A stretch of DNA of 64,000 nt from DASRAJ01 sp035638255 (GTDB lineage Bacteria; Bacteroidota; Bacteroidia; Chitinophagales; UBA10324): the NCBI GenBank assembly GCA_035638255.1, contig DASRAJ010000057.1, positions 1 to 64,000 of the forward strand, written 5' to 3'. The position numbers and the translations under genes are program-made. Below are positions 42,792-51,311 of this stretch, one piece after another; position 1 is the stretch's first letter; every line of letters starts with the position of its first letter. The notes under the pieces were generated by a model. It saw nothing but the letters and a program-made list of their open reading frames with translations, did not search any database and was not told the origin of the DNA.

Positions 42792-42971
42792 TCAACTAAA
42801 CAAATAAAACCAAATGGAAAATTCACCTGCAACCGGATGTATGGAAGTACCTTTTTCGTAAATCGTGATGCCATTGTTTTCACGGGTTAAAAATGAAACA
42901 AAGGCTTTCAAAGTCGGAGGGATCTCGTTCAGCCATTGGTCATCGGACTCTTTAATAAATGCGCGACTCAT
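42792..42971 (-). CDS. 59-residue conserved-looking small protein
   Basis: The ATG at 42971 opens MSRAFIKESDDQWLNEIPPT, followed by LKAFVSFLTRENNGITIYEK, and the frame ends at TGA 42792-42794. The sequence reads as one well-formed small soluble protein: an acidic start, QWLNEIPPTL helix, LTRENNGI and a beta ending. I recall the pattern MSRAFVKE....QWL.E.PPT....L..LTRENNGI from small Bacteroidota proteins of unknown function. The last ten residues (FSIWFYLFS) look divergent and may reflect a shift in the C-terminus. It lies 31 bases downstream of the histidine kinase on the same strand. Confidence 0.62.
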   Translation of the reverse strand: MSRAFIKESDDQWLNEIPPTLKAFVSFLTRENNGITIYEKGTSIHPVAGEFSIWFYLFS

Positions 42972-43001
42972 CCGGATTAGTTTTAATCATTTGAACACCC
43001 A

Positions 43002-45830
43002 TCACGCCGGAATAAAAATATTAAACACCGCCCCCGCTCCAGCCCTGCCTTCAGCGGTGATAAAGCCATTATGGTTGTCAACAATTTTTTTGCATATTGC
43101 CAACCCGATGCCTGTTCCGGAATATTCGCTTTTACCATGTAGTCGCTGAAAGAGTTCAAAGATTCTTTTTGCATGTTGCTGATCGAAGCCAATACCGTTA
43201 TCAGCAATTCTTATTCTGCAATAATTTTTATCGGGTTTTGCATTTTCATTTACAATTTGATTGCCTTTCACGAGCGCAGAAGTAATTTTTATTTGTGGTG
43301 CAAGATCTTTCTTGCTGTATTTAATAGCGTTCGAAATAATGTTTTCTAAAAGCTGCTGAAACTGAAAACGAATGACGCGCAGGGCAGGTAACGGGGAAGA
43401 AATGATCTTCCCGTTTTTTTCCTCTAAAGAATGCTTTAACGAATTCTGAACTTCATCAAGCATACCATTCAAATCTACGGATTCAAAAACTTTTTCGCCT
43501 GAAGAGGTGCGGGAGAATGAAAGAAGGTCATCAATCAACGTCTGCATCCGTTCCGCAGAATTTATGATGCGGTTGAAAGAATCCTTTATACCGTCAGGCA
43601 TATAGGAGGGACTCATATCCATGATCCGGTTAGTGAACATTTTTATTTTCCGCAGCGGTTCCTGCAAATCATGGCTGGCGATATAGTTAAATGACATTAG
43701 CTCCTGATTGCTCCGCTCGAGCTCCTGATTTTTTTGTTCCAGGGATTGGTTAAGCTGCGCCAGCCGGTTCCTGTTTTCTTCCAGTTCCATTTCAGCTTTT
43801 TTCTCATTCGAAATATCACGGATGAAGAAAACAAATACCGGAATATCCGCCCTCCGTGAACGTGCTATGGTGAGCGCGATATAAAACTCTTGTCCGCTTT
43901 TATTTAAAGCCATTATCTCAAGAGTTTTGTTGAGCACGCGTGATTTCCCCGTGGTATGCAGGCGATGCAATCCATCGAGGTGCACCCTTCCGTAGCGCTG
44001 TGGAATAATGGTTTCGAGAAGGGATTTTCCAATGGCTTCATCCGCTTTCCATCCAAATATTTCTTCTGCTTTTGGGTTCCAAAGAAGGATCATGCTGTGT
44101 TCATCAATTACAACCACAGCATCGGGCGCATTATAAATAAGCTGCCGAAAAGTTTCTTCATTTTCTTTTAGCTGCCCGATTAACTGCTCTTCTTTCGTAA
44201 CATCCTGGCAGGTACCCACTAATTTATAGGGCTTATCATTTTCATCCAGCATTACCTGGCCCTTACCGTGAAGAACTTTTATAAGGCCCTCTTTTACCAC
44301 AATTCGCATAACATAATCCTCGGCTATATGAGTATCTATTGCCTGCTGAATTTGCTGTCGTCTTTTGTCACGGTCTTCAGGATGAACAAATGATAAAAAC
44401 CTTTCAAAAGTTATGACCTCTGATTGCGGTTCTAATCCATATATCCTGTAGAGCTCATCACTCCAATTGACTTTGACCTCGCCTATAAACCAGCTCCAAT
44501 TGCCAATATGGGTAATTGCCTGTGCCTGATTATGCAATTCCTCACTTCGTTCTAAGCGCTGAAGCATGTGATGCCGTTGTGTAACATCCATCACTGTTCC
44601 CTGCATTTTTAAGGGTTTACCATCCTTAAGGGTGACCAGGCCGCGTGCCCAAATAACTTTTTCACTTCCGTTTTTGCGGTAGCGGTATTCGCATTCATAG
44701 TCTCCCCCTGCTATTAATGCCTCATCTATTGACGCCTTCACCCTGCTTCGGTCAGAGGGATGTACGTATTCGAGGAAAGTAGTCAGAGTGGTTTTGCTGT
44801 CGAGTTCCAGAATCTTTTTAAGCTGAGGAGAATAGACCGACTCATACACTCCTAAATTCCATTCAAAGTGTCCCAATCCCGCAAGTTCCTGTGCCTCGAT
44901 TAATTGCTGTTCGCTTGATTTCAATCGGAGGGCAATTTCTCTATCATCGGTAATATCGATGGCAATACCGATTATTTCGGAAGGAATGCCGGCATCATTT
45001 CTTTTAAAGACAGTTTCATAGCTGCGATGCCAGCGATATATTCCCTGTTTATTTTTAACACGGTATTCAATGGTCCTCGTTTCATCATCAGAAATCATTG
45101 AAAATGCAGTCACATATTCTAAAAGTTCGGGCAGATCATCAGGATGTACCAGTTTTACCAGTAGCTGCCCTTCCATTTCTTTCATATCCTCATCGGAATA
45201 TCCTAAAAGCACCTCACGCTTGTGATTGGAATAAATTTCCTTCTGCTTCTCTACATCAAAGAGGTATAAAATGCCCGGGGTAGTGTTATTTATTTTATCA
45301 ATCAAATAATGGTCTTCATTTATTTTTTTCTTCTGCAGATCAAACAACGCCTGGTAACAGACCCGTTCCGATTCCATAGCGAACAGATCTACCTCTTCCA
45401 TTACGTTTGTGCACACCTCGATGTCAGAGCTATATTGAGGTAAGAAATCACGAAATACTTTTCTTCGTACAAAACTGACAATTGAAATATCCTGTATCAC
45501 TATTTCATCGCGTTGCAGAAACGGCAGGAATTTAGTAATCCATGATTGGAGGGATTTGTCAATATATTCTTTCACTTTATTCTCTGAAAATAAACCAAGC
45601 ATTTCTTTCGTGCTCCGAATGGCCATCTCCTTTAACTCCGCTTCCGGCATTGTCTTAAAATAATTTAGCAGCGGAACTTGTATTTCGCGTCCTATGCGAA
45701 GTTGTGCCAGCGCAAATTCTTCCAATTTATTATCTAAGAGAAATTGAGAGTATGCTGGCAAATAATTAAACTGCAGCGTAATCCCGCCGGCATAAGCATC
45801 CTTGTTCTTTTTCATTGCTGCTGTTGACAT
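43002..45830 (-). CDS. Multi-PAS sensor histidine kinase
   Basis: The 942-residue kinase has no predicted membrane helices, so it should sense cytoplasmic or diffusible signals. Residues of about 1-165 form an uncharacterised helical N-terminus (YLPAYSQFLLDNKLEEFALAQLRIG), possibly globin-like or RsbRD-like. Four PAS/PAC units follow at about 180-300, 305-430, 430-550 and 555-680. The dimerisation/phosphoacceptor domain carries SHDLQEPLRKIKMF with His near 719, and the HATPase domain ends the protein (N box, DNGIGFD, GTGIGLAI). No response regulator gene is adjacent in the window, so the kinase is an orphan here. Confidence 0.92.
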   Translation of the reverse strand: MSTAAMKKNKDAYAGGITLQFNYLPAYSQFLLDNKLEEFALAQLRIGREIQVPLLNYFKTMPEAELKEMAIRSTKEMLGLFSENKVKEYIDKSLQSWITKFLPFLQRDEIVIQDISIVSFVRRKVFRDFLPQYSSDIEVCTNVMEEVDLFAMESERVCYQALFDLQKKKINEDHYLIDKINNTTPGILYLFDVEKQKEIYSNHKREVLLGYSDEDMKEMEGQLLVKLVHPDDLPELLEYVTAFSMISDDETRTIEYRVKNKQGIYRWHRSYETVFKRNDAGIPSEIIGIAIDITDDREIALRLKSSEQQLIEAQELAGLGHFEWNLGVYESVYSPQLKKILELDSKTTLTTFLEYVHPSDRSRVKASIDEALIAGGDYECEYRYRKNGSEKVIWARGLVTLKDGKPLKMQGTVMDVTQRHHMLQRLERSEELHNQAQAITHIGNWSWFIGEVKVNWSDELYRIYGLEPQSEVITFERFLSFVHPEDRDKRRQQIQQAIDTHIAEDYVMRIVVKEGLIKVLHGKGQVMLDENDKPYKLVGTCQDVTKEEQLIGQLKENEETFRQLIYNAPDAVVVIDEHSMILLWNPKAEEIFGWKADEAIGKSLLETIIPQRYGRVHLDGLHRLHTTGKSRVLNKTLEIMALNKSGQEFYIALTIARSRRADIPVFVFFIRDISNEKKAEMELEENRNRLAQLNQSLEQKNQELERSNQELMSFNYIASHDLQEPLRKIKMFTNRIMDMSPSYMPDGIKDSFNRIINSAERMQTLIDDLLSFSRTSSGEKVFESVDLNGMLDEVQNSLKHSLEEKNGKIISSPLPALRVIRFQFQQLLENIISNAIKYSKKDLAPQIKITSALVKGNQIVNENAKPDKNYCRIRIADNGIGFDQQHAKRIFELFQRLHGKSEYSGTGIGLAICKKIVDNHNGFITAEGRAGAGAVFNIFIPA

Positions 45831-45959
45831 TGGAATTTAGTAGTGTTGCAAGATAAACAGTTCTCTTTTTTGGTTGTTGAAAATAATCGGGGACGTTAAG
45901 GGAAATAACTCGTTCCGGTATTGAGATTCATTTCTGATGTGCAATGAACATTAAAACAG

Positions 45960-48923
45960 TTATAGTACCAATGTCACATTCCCCTGCAAATAATCAGAGC
46001 AGTCGTCGCAATCATACTTAATGTAATAAATATACACGTCCACCGGCATGGGCTTCCCCTTATACCTGCCATCCCATCCTTTGGCGCCCTCATGTGTTTC
46101 AAAGACCAATTCTCCCCAGCGATTAAAGATGCTAAAGGTATAATTCAAATTACCTGTACAGTTCAGGTTGGGTTTAAAAAAATCATTCTTTCCGTCTCCA
46201 TTCGGAGAGAATGCATTTGAAATGCTTATGCCAAAGTTCACCTGGCTTATTGTATCGCTTACGTAAATGGAATCAAGGCATCCGTCCGAAGTGGTGGCTA
46301 CTAGTAGTATCGTATATATTCCGGCATTGTAGTAGGTATGAAGGGGATTCTGTTCTGAACTAAACGTGCTATCTCCAAAATCCCAATAATAGCCAATCAC
46401 GCCGGATGAATCGCTGCTAAATTGTACCAACTGTGGCACGCAAAGCTTAGGCGCTTGCATGGTCACGGAGATATCAGGCAATGGATTTATACCAACGGTG
46501 ACCGTGATTGATTGAGTGCATCCGTTAAAATCTGTCACATCGAGGTTGTAATCACCCGGCGCTAATCCAGCAATATCCGGCGTTGTTTGGCCATTACTCC
46601 AATGGTAATTGAAAGGTGAAGTGCCTCCGCTCACATTGACGCTGATACTTCCATTGTTGCTAAGGCAAGTTGCATTGGTGCTATTGGCTGAAAGTGTAAT
46701 TGGCTGAGAGGAGAGAATGTCAAAAGATTCTGTATGGGTGCAGCCTGCTGAGTCAGACACCGTTACGGTATAAGTGCCTTCGCAAAGACCCGTAATTGTT
46801 TCCGAGGTTTCTGAATTACTCCAGAGATAGGTGTAGGGCGCCGTTCCATTATTAGGTATCGCAGTAGCCATGCCGTTGCAGGGACCATTGCATGAAGGAG
46901 TGATGAGCAATGTAGTAGATAAGCCACCGACTGAACCGCCAACAGTAACTGAATCTACTATCGTTACGTTGAAGCATGTGGAGGTATCGGATATGGTTAC
47001 AGTGTATACGCCGGGGCAAAGATCAGTTGCCGTAGCACCGCTTCCCCCTGAGGGTGCCCAAAGAAATGAGAATCCTGTTGAGTCACAATTAATAGCCACG
47101 GTCGCGGTTGCACTTCCCGTACAGGTACATGGCGCTGCTGCCACGGAAGTCATTGATACACTTGGCTGAGTACAGGCGTCCATATCAATGGAGGAGATGA
47201 AGCCCTCTCCGCAAACCAATATCTCACCCGGAATATTTCCCAAACAAATATCATACACCGCGCCGGAGGTGCTCCCGGTGGTTAGCTGGTTCAGCGTGGC
47301 ATCATACTTTACCACCTTATTTGAAGTCCCTACATACACGCTGCCGCACTGGTCAACAAATAAACCCCCGTTATATAATTCAGTTCCGCCGACAACATTC
47401 ACAGTGGTGCCCAATTGTGTACCGGTATTTTTGTCCCACCTTTTTAAAGTGTTGCCCTGAAAAGTATATAAATAACATCCGACGGCGATTCCGTTGAAGC
47501 CGCCGTAATCATTGGGGTAATAATCTCCCTGAGTTTCCATCATGGAATATCCATCCTGTACATTAAAAACGGGACCGAGTGAAGAAGTCAATTTGATTAT
47601 TCTGTTACCTTCAATAGCGGGAGTACCACCGCATTGCAGCGCTAACGCGTAAATATCTCCCGTTGCAGGCGAACAAGCAAGAGATCGCACTTCAACGATA
47701 GAAGTATAAAGAGGTAAATAATTGGAGAAGTCTCCCGTGGCCGTATCCACTGAGAAGATGTTTGTAAAATCATAAAGGCTGTAGGAATACCCGAATCCTG
47801 CGCCATACAAAGCGCCGGTCTTGCAATTTTGGATGGTGCGCCAACCTTCAAGGTTAGGAAATGCAGCATTGCCAAAAGTATTGTTGAAGACCACGATTCC
47901 TGATGGACTGATTTTAGTATAATTGATCCCAATCCATGCGCCATAAGATATATAACTATTACCTGCATTGTCAGTTGCAACATCTCCCGGCCAATCGGTG
48001 TAGTTAGGATATGTAAACGTCCAGGTGAGAGCGCCGGTGGGAGTAAATTTCTTAAGGTAGAAAGGAGGACCGCCGCCGGCGCAATAGATATTTCCCGTAC
48101 CATCTCTGGCGATGTCCCAGCCGGCATTTGTGCCCGAGAAGCTTGGATTTATGGTCCATGGATCAATGATTACCGTTTTGCTCTTGTCATAATTTGAGAG
48201 ATGAAAATGAACTTCATTTCCCGTTTGAATAAACGATGATTTCAAGGGCACTAAATCGTCGGAGTAGTAGCTGACGGGAGCATGATCAATGATGTCGCCT
48301 AACCCCGTAGCAAGATGAATGTTACCATGTTCATCTGTGAAAATATTATCCGCTTCAGTGTATTTCATTTTGATTACTGACGGATCAGCTCCCGGGTGTA
48401 GAATGATTGCATACTTTATCCCTTCCTTTTCATGAAAGGTATACACTACGTCAATGCCCGGGTATAGATTTTTATAGATCAGTCTTTGAAATGCATTTGC
48501 AACGAAAGTTGACTTGTTGTCCCGGGTATCGAGATAGGTGTAATAGTCCTTCACTTTACTCTCTGCTTCCATGACCATACCAGGATTCTCGCCCACCCAC
48601 TCCATTTGCACGAATACCGGGGGTGATTTTACTTCTGAATTTCTTTCTTCTGCTTCAGGGGCGGATTTATTTTCAGGCTTGTTGAAGCGATATGTGAGGC
48701 CATGAGGAGTAAAAAAAATTCGCGATCCGGGATCATCAATTGCATATTGAATACCGGAACCGGGGAGATTGTTCATATCATCAAACTGTCCTTTATTCTG
48801 AATGAAAACCTTTTGCCTGAATGGATCATTGATCGTCCAGTTAACAGAAGGAGTGGTACCGGCATTTGATTTCAGTGAAAAGAGAATTAGGATTATAGGG
48901 GCAAATAAGGATAAGATTTTCAT
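45960..48923 (-). CDS. Large surface protein: DUF7948-like, propeller, SprB repeats, PKD and type-B T9SS domain
   Basis: The 987-residue protein (ATG 48923) has signal peptide MKILSLFAPIILILFSLKSNAG. Residues of about 25-250 match a DUF7948-like opening (VFIQNKGQFDDMNNLPGSGIQYAI), residues of about 250-580 are beta-propeller-like (NIYCAGGGPPFYLKKFTPTGAL ... GNSYISYGAWIG), and three SprB-type repeats follow (LWSNSETSETITGLCEGTYTVTVSD). A PKD domain comes next (YYWDFGDSTFSSEQNPLHTY) and a gliding-motility-associated type-B sorting domain closes it (SNAFSPNGDGKNDFFKPN ... NRWGELVFE). It is exported by the T9SS and is probably cell-surface bound. Confidence 0.87.
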   Translation of the reverse strand: MKILSLFAPIILILFSLKSNAGTTPSVNWTINDPFRQKVFIQNKGQFDDMNNLPGSGIQYAIDDPGSRIFFTPHGLTYRFNKPENKSAPEAEERNSEVKSPPVFVQMEWVGENPGMVMEAESKVKDYYTYLDTRDNKSTFVANAFQRLIYKNLYPGIDVVYTFHEKEGIKYAIILHPGADPSVIKMKYTEADNIFTDEHGNIHLATGLGDIIDHAPVSYYSDDLVPLKSSFIQTGNEVHFHLSNYDKSKTVIIDPWTINPSFSGTNAGWDIARDGTGNIYCAGGGPPFYLKKFTPTGALTWTFTYPNYTDWPGDVATDNAGNSYISYGAWIGINYTKISPSGIVVFNNTFGNAAFPNLEGWRTIQNCKTGALYGAGFGYSYSLYDFTNIFSVDTATGDFSNYLPLYTSIVEVRSLACSPATGDIYALALQCGGTPAIEGNRIIKLTSSLGPVFNVQDGYSMMETQGDYYPNDYGGFNGIAVGCYLYTFQGNTLKRWDKNTGTQLGTTVNVVGGTELYNGGLFVDQCGSVYVGTSNKVVKYDATLNQLTTGSTSGAVYDICLGNIPGEILVCGEGFISSIDMDACTQPSVSMTSVAAAPCTCTGSATATVAINCDSTGFSFLWAPSGGSGATATDLCPGVYTVTISDTSTCFNVTIVDSVTVGGSVGGLSTTLLITPSCNGPCNGMATAIPNNGTAPYTYLWSNSETSETITGLCEGTYTVTVSDSAGCTHTESFDILSSQPITLSANSTNATCLSNNGSISVNVSGGTSPFNYHWSNGQTTPDIAGLAPGDYNLDVTDFNGCTQSITVTVGINPLPDISVTMQAPKLCVPQLVQFSSDSSGVIGYYWDFGDSTFSSEQNPLHTYYNAGIYTILLVATTSDGCLDSIYVSDTISQVNFGISISNAFSPNGDGKNDFFKPNLNCTGNLNYTFSIFNRWGELVFETHEGAKGWDGRYKGKPMPVDVYIYYIKYDCDDCSDYLQGNVTLVL

Positions 48924-49048
48924 CGGGAGAATGTTAACTTTTGAAGGAGTTGCCGCAATGAAATTACGAGTTAATGGGGAATTGCAAAAAGAATTTTCAA
49001 TTATGAATTTGCTGTTTTGCGGTGACTGATGCTGAGCACCCACAATAA

Positions 49049-50086
49049 TTAAATTTTCTTGGTTCGGTTTTTTAAAAAGTCAATGATCTCTTCATCACTT
49101 CTAAAGGTATTGCCAATGTTCACGAAATGCTTTGCAAGTACATCGTAGCGTTTCATCATTAGCAACAGCCAGATGTAGAAATAGTCAATTCCTTCAAAGA
49201 CCACCGCCCGCTCGTCAGCATACTTATCCTGGTGGGAGAGAAAATCGGCCGGCATTTCCGTCCAGTGCATTCGCGGTGCTAAATGATGACCTATATGATA
49301 CCCGTCATTGAAACACCGCCGGTTATAAACGGAGTTAACACAGGTGATGCTGTTGCGATAATTGTTGGCGCTATCATGAGCATCAATGAAAGCATGCTGT
49401 CCCCAGTTACCGGCCATCATAGCGAAGCGCGCGACAGCAAATGGAATAATAAAAACAAAGATTGTTGCCTGCCAGCTAATGAAAGAGAGCGCAATACATA
49501 GCGCAAAAAAAGAAAACTCGCCGCGGATCACTTTGTTCATCAGCTTCTTTCTCTTTTTCCGGCGGAAGTAGTTGACAAGTTCAATTAATCCGATGAAAAA
49601 GAATTCAAGATAGTACCGGATGAAATCACGGAAACTGTCACGCTGATATGTCATGGTGCTGCTGCAATCATCTTCCAAATTATTTTCTACATGATGCATT
49701 CCAACGTGATGACTGAAGTAGGTTTCAGGCGACTGCCCGAAAAATGGGCCAAGAACCCAGGGGATGATATTATTTGCCCATTCATATTTTCTTTTGAAGA
49801 AGGCACAGTGGCTGGTGTTATGCATCATCAATACAAAAGGACCCATGAAATACAAAAGAATGGAAAGAAGATAGATGATTGCCGCAGTATACCACATCCA
49901 GCCTTTCAGCAACGGTATATAAAGAAGTGCAGCGGCAGGAATAACAATCAAAATAATTTTAATACTGAGATGAACAAAGGGAAGATCGCGTTCATCGTTG
50001 ATGAGGGGCAGGAAGAAATTTTCGAGCGTACTCCGATTCTCTTTTCTCACAAACACAGGATCATTAATGCCCGAAAGCACTCTCAT
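49049..50086 (-). CDS. Fatty acid desaturase
   Basis: The 345-residue membrane protein has four hydrophobic segments and the three histidine boxes of membrane fatty acid desaturases: HNTSH (89-93), HHVGMHH (126-132) and HIGHH near 263. These ligate a di-iron centre that inserts double bonds into acyl chains, which changes membrane fluidity. It is the third gene of a minus-strand series after the sigma factor and cupin anti-sigma factor, 57 bases apart, so it may be regulated by them. Confidence 0.9.
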   Translation of the reverse strand: MRVLSGINDPVFVRKENRSTLENFFLPLINDERDLPFVHLSIKIILIVIPAAALLYIPLLKGWMWYTAAIIYLLSILLYFMGPFVLMMHNTSHCAFFKRKYEWANNIIPWVLGPFFGQSPETYFSHHVGMHHVENNLEDDCSSTMTYQRDSFRDFIRYYLEFFFIGLIELVNYFRRKKRKKLMNKVIRGEFSFFALCIALSFISWQATIFVFIIPFAVARFAMMAGNWGQHAFIDAHDSANNYRNSITCVNSVYNRRCFNDGYHIGHHLAPRMHWTEMPADFLSHQDKYADERAVVFEGIDYFYIWLLLMMKRYDVLAKHFVNIGNTFRSDEEIIDFLKNRTKKI

Positions 50087-50143
50087 TCAATTGGCAATTG
50101 TAATGGGTCGAAGGTAAAAAGAAATATTATTTGCAGAAGAGAT

Positions 50144-50740
50144 TCATGCAGCCCTGCGCTGTCCAATTACGAGCATGAGTTCTTTGCCTAAAACTCTTGC
50201 AGAGTGAGGAACTCCGGGTGCAATTTCAATAAAGTCACCGCCGCGGTGCTCAGATTTTTTTCCGTTAATGGTCATCTCACATTCGCCATTGCAAACGAAG
50301 AGATATTCATGGTGTAGAGGGTGAAATTCTTCATCAACGTAATCGCCATTCTTTCCCCAAACAGCATAGGTGTAATAGTCTTCAGTACCCGGCAATTCGA
50401 GAAAGTAAATGCCGTGAAAATTTTCCGGCGGGTTAATTTGCTGCTCTTCTAAATACTGCAGCCACTCATTGGCAGTGGACTCAGCCGTTAACCGGGGAGG
50501 AAGTTTTGAATGCGAAGATTCAATGAAGCCGAGAATTTTATTTTTTAAACCGGCCGGAAGCACCGGTGAAACATTTGTAGCAGAATATGCAATGAGTGCA
50601 TCATTCACAGAAGCAATCTCATGCCGGACGATATCATCTTCTTGAGCGAGCGTTTCCACCAGCACGCACTCGTCATCACCGGCTATGCCCATCACGTATA
50701 GCTCTATGATTCCGGAATCAATTAATTCTTTCGCATTCAT
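50144..50740 (-). CDS. Anti-sigma factor with C-terminal cupin (ChrR-like)
   Basis: The 198-residue protein from ATG 50740 overlaps the sigma-factor stop codon by 4 bases. The N-terminal part (MNAKELIDSGIIELYVMGIAGDDECVLVETLAQ) is the helical sigma-binding type seen in RskA/ChrR-like anti-sigma factors, and the C-terminal part is a cupin with metal-ligand-like histidines (FHPLHHEYLFVCNGECEM and GVPHSA). In the RpoE-ChrR system of Rhodobacter the cupin senses singlet oxygen or peroxides. Here the sensed signal is unknown, but the arrangement is the same. Confidence 0.82.
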   Translation of the reverse strand: MNAKELIDSGIIELYVMGIAGDDECVLVETLAQEDDIVRHEIASVNDALIAYSATNVSPVLPAGLKNKILGFIESSHSKLPPRLTAESTANEWLQYLEEQQINPPENFHGIYFLELPGTEDYYTYAVWGKNGDYVDEEFHPLHHEYLFVCNGECEMTINGKKSEHRGGDFIEIAPGVPHSARVLGKELMLVIGQRRAA

Positions 50741-51225
50741 TTTGATGAAGATTCGTTTTTCAATCCATCTGTTGCCTGGTGCAGTAAAGTCCTTACTTCC
50801 GTTGCACTGCAATCAAGCTTCTCAGCAATTTTAGCAACACTCAATCCCTGAAAGAAAATCAATTCAAGAACCATCATCTTTTCTTTCACTCCTGATCGCT
50901 TCAATGAATTAAGCAGTTCACTTTCCGCCTTCACGCGTTCCTGGTGCGATAATGAATCGAGACTGAATTTCCGGGCGATACTCATCATCCAAATGCTAAT
51001 GCTCTGCTGTGTGCCATCATAGTCGTTGTAGTGATTCCAGGCGTGAGTGAATGTTTTAAAAAGAATTTCTTCCGCACGCTTTGTATCCTTTACGACTCTG
51101 TGAATCACTCCAAATAACATGCATGCATACCGGTCGTACAGTAACTCAACCGCCTCCACATTGCGCGACCGCAACAACTCCAGCACTTTTTCCTCTGATG
51201 TTACTCCGTTGGTGGCAGTTTGCAT
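50737..51225 (-). CDS. ECF-type RNA polymerase sigma factor
   Basis: The 162-residue protein has sigma-70 region 2 (VELLYDRYACMLFGVIHRVVKDTKRAEEILFKTFTHAW) and region 4 (LELIFFQGLSVAKIAEKLDCSATEVRTLLHQATDGL), with no region 1.1 or 3. Such ECF factors are held by an anti-sigma factor until a signal releases them; the next gene is that factor. The likely targets include its own operon, and perhaps the desaturase downstream. Confidence 0.92.
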   Translation of the reverse strand: MQTATNGVTSEEKVLELLRSRNVEAVELLYDRYACMLFGVIHRVVKDTKRAEEILFKTFTHAWNHYNDYDGTQQSISIWMMSIARKFSLDSLSHQERVKAESELLNSLKRSGVKEKMMVLELIFFQGLSVAKIAEKLDCSATEVRTLLHQATDGLKNESSSK

Positions 51226-51241
51226 AGATTACGTGATGCGT

Positions 51242-51272
51242 CAAAAATATGATATTTGATTCAATGAGTGAA
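51242..51272 (-). promoter_or_regulatory. Candidate housekeeping-type promoter of the sigma operon
   Basis: On the minus strand TATTTTTG (51249-51242) matches TAnnTTTG, and TTCA (51272-51269) occupies the -33 place at 19-base spacing with a poor fit to TTTG. It lies about 17 bases before the start codon. Confidence 0.35.
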
Positions 51273-51311
51273 GTAAAGAATTACTTTTTTGCAGGACGGA
51301 TTTAAGTGATC

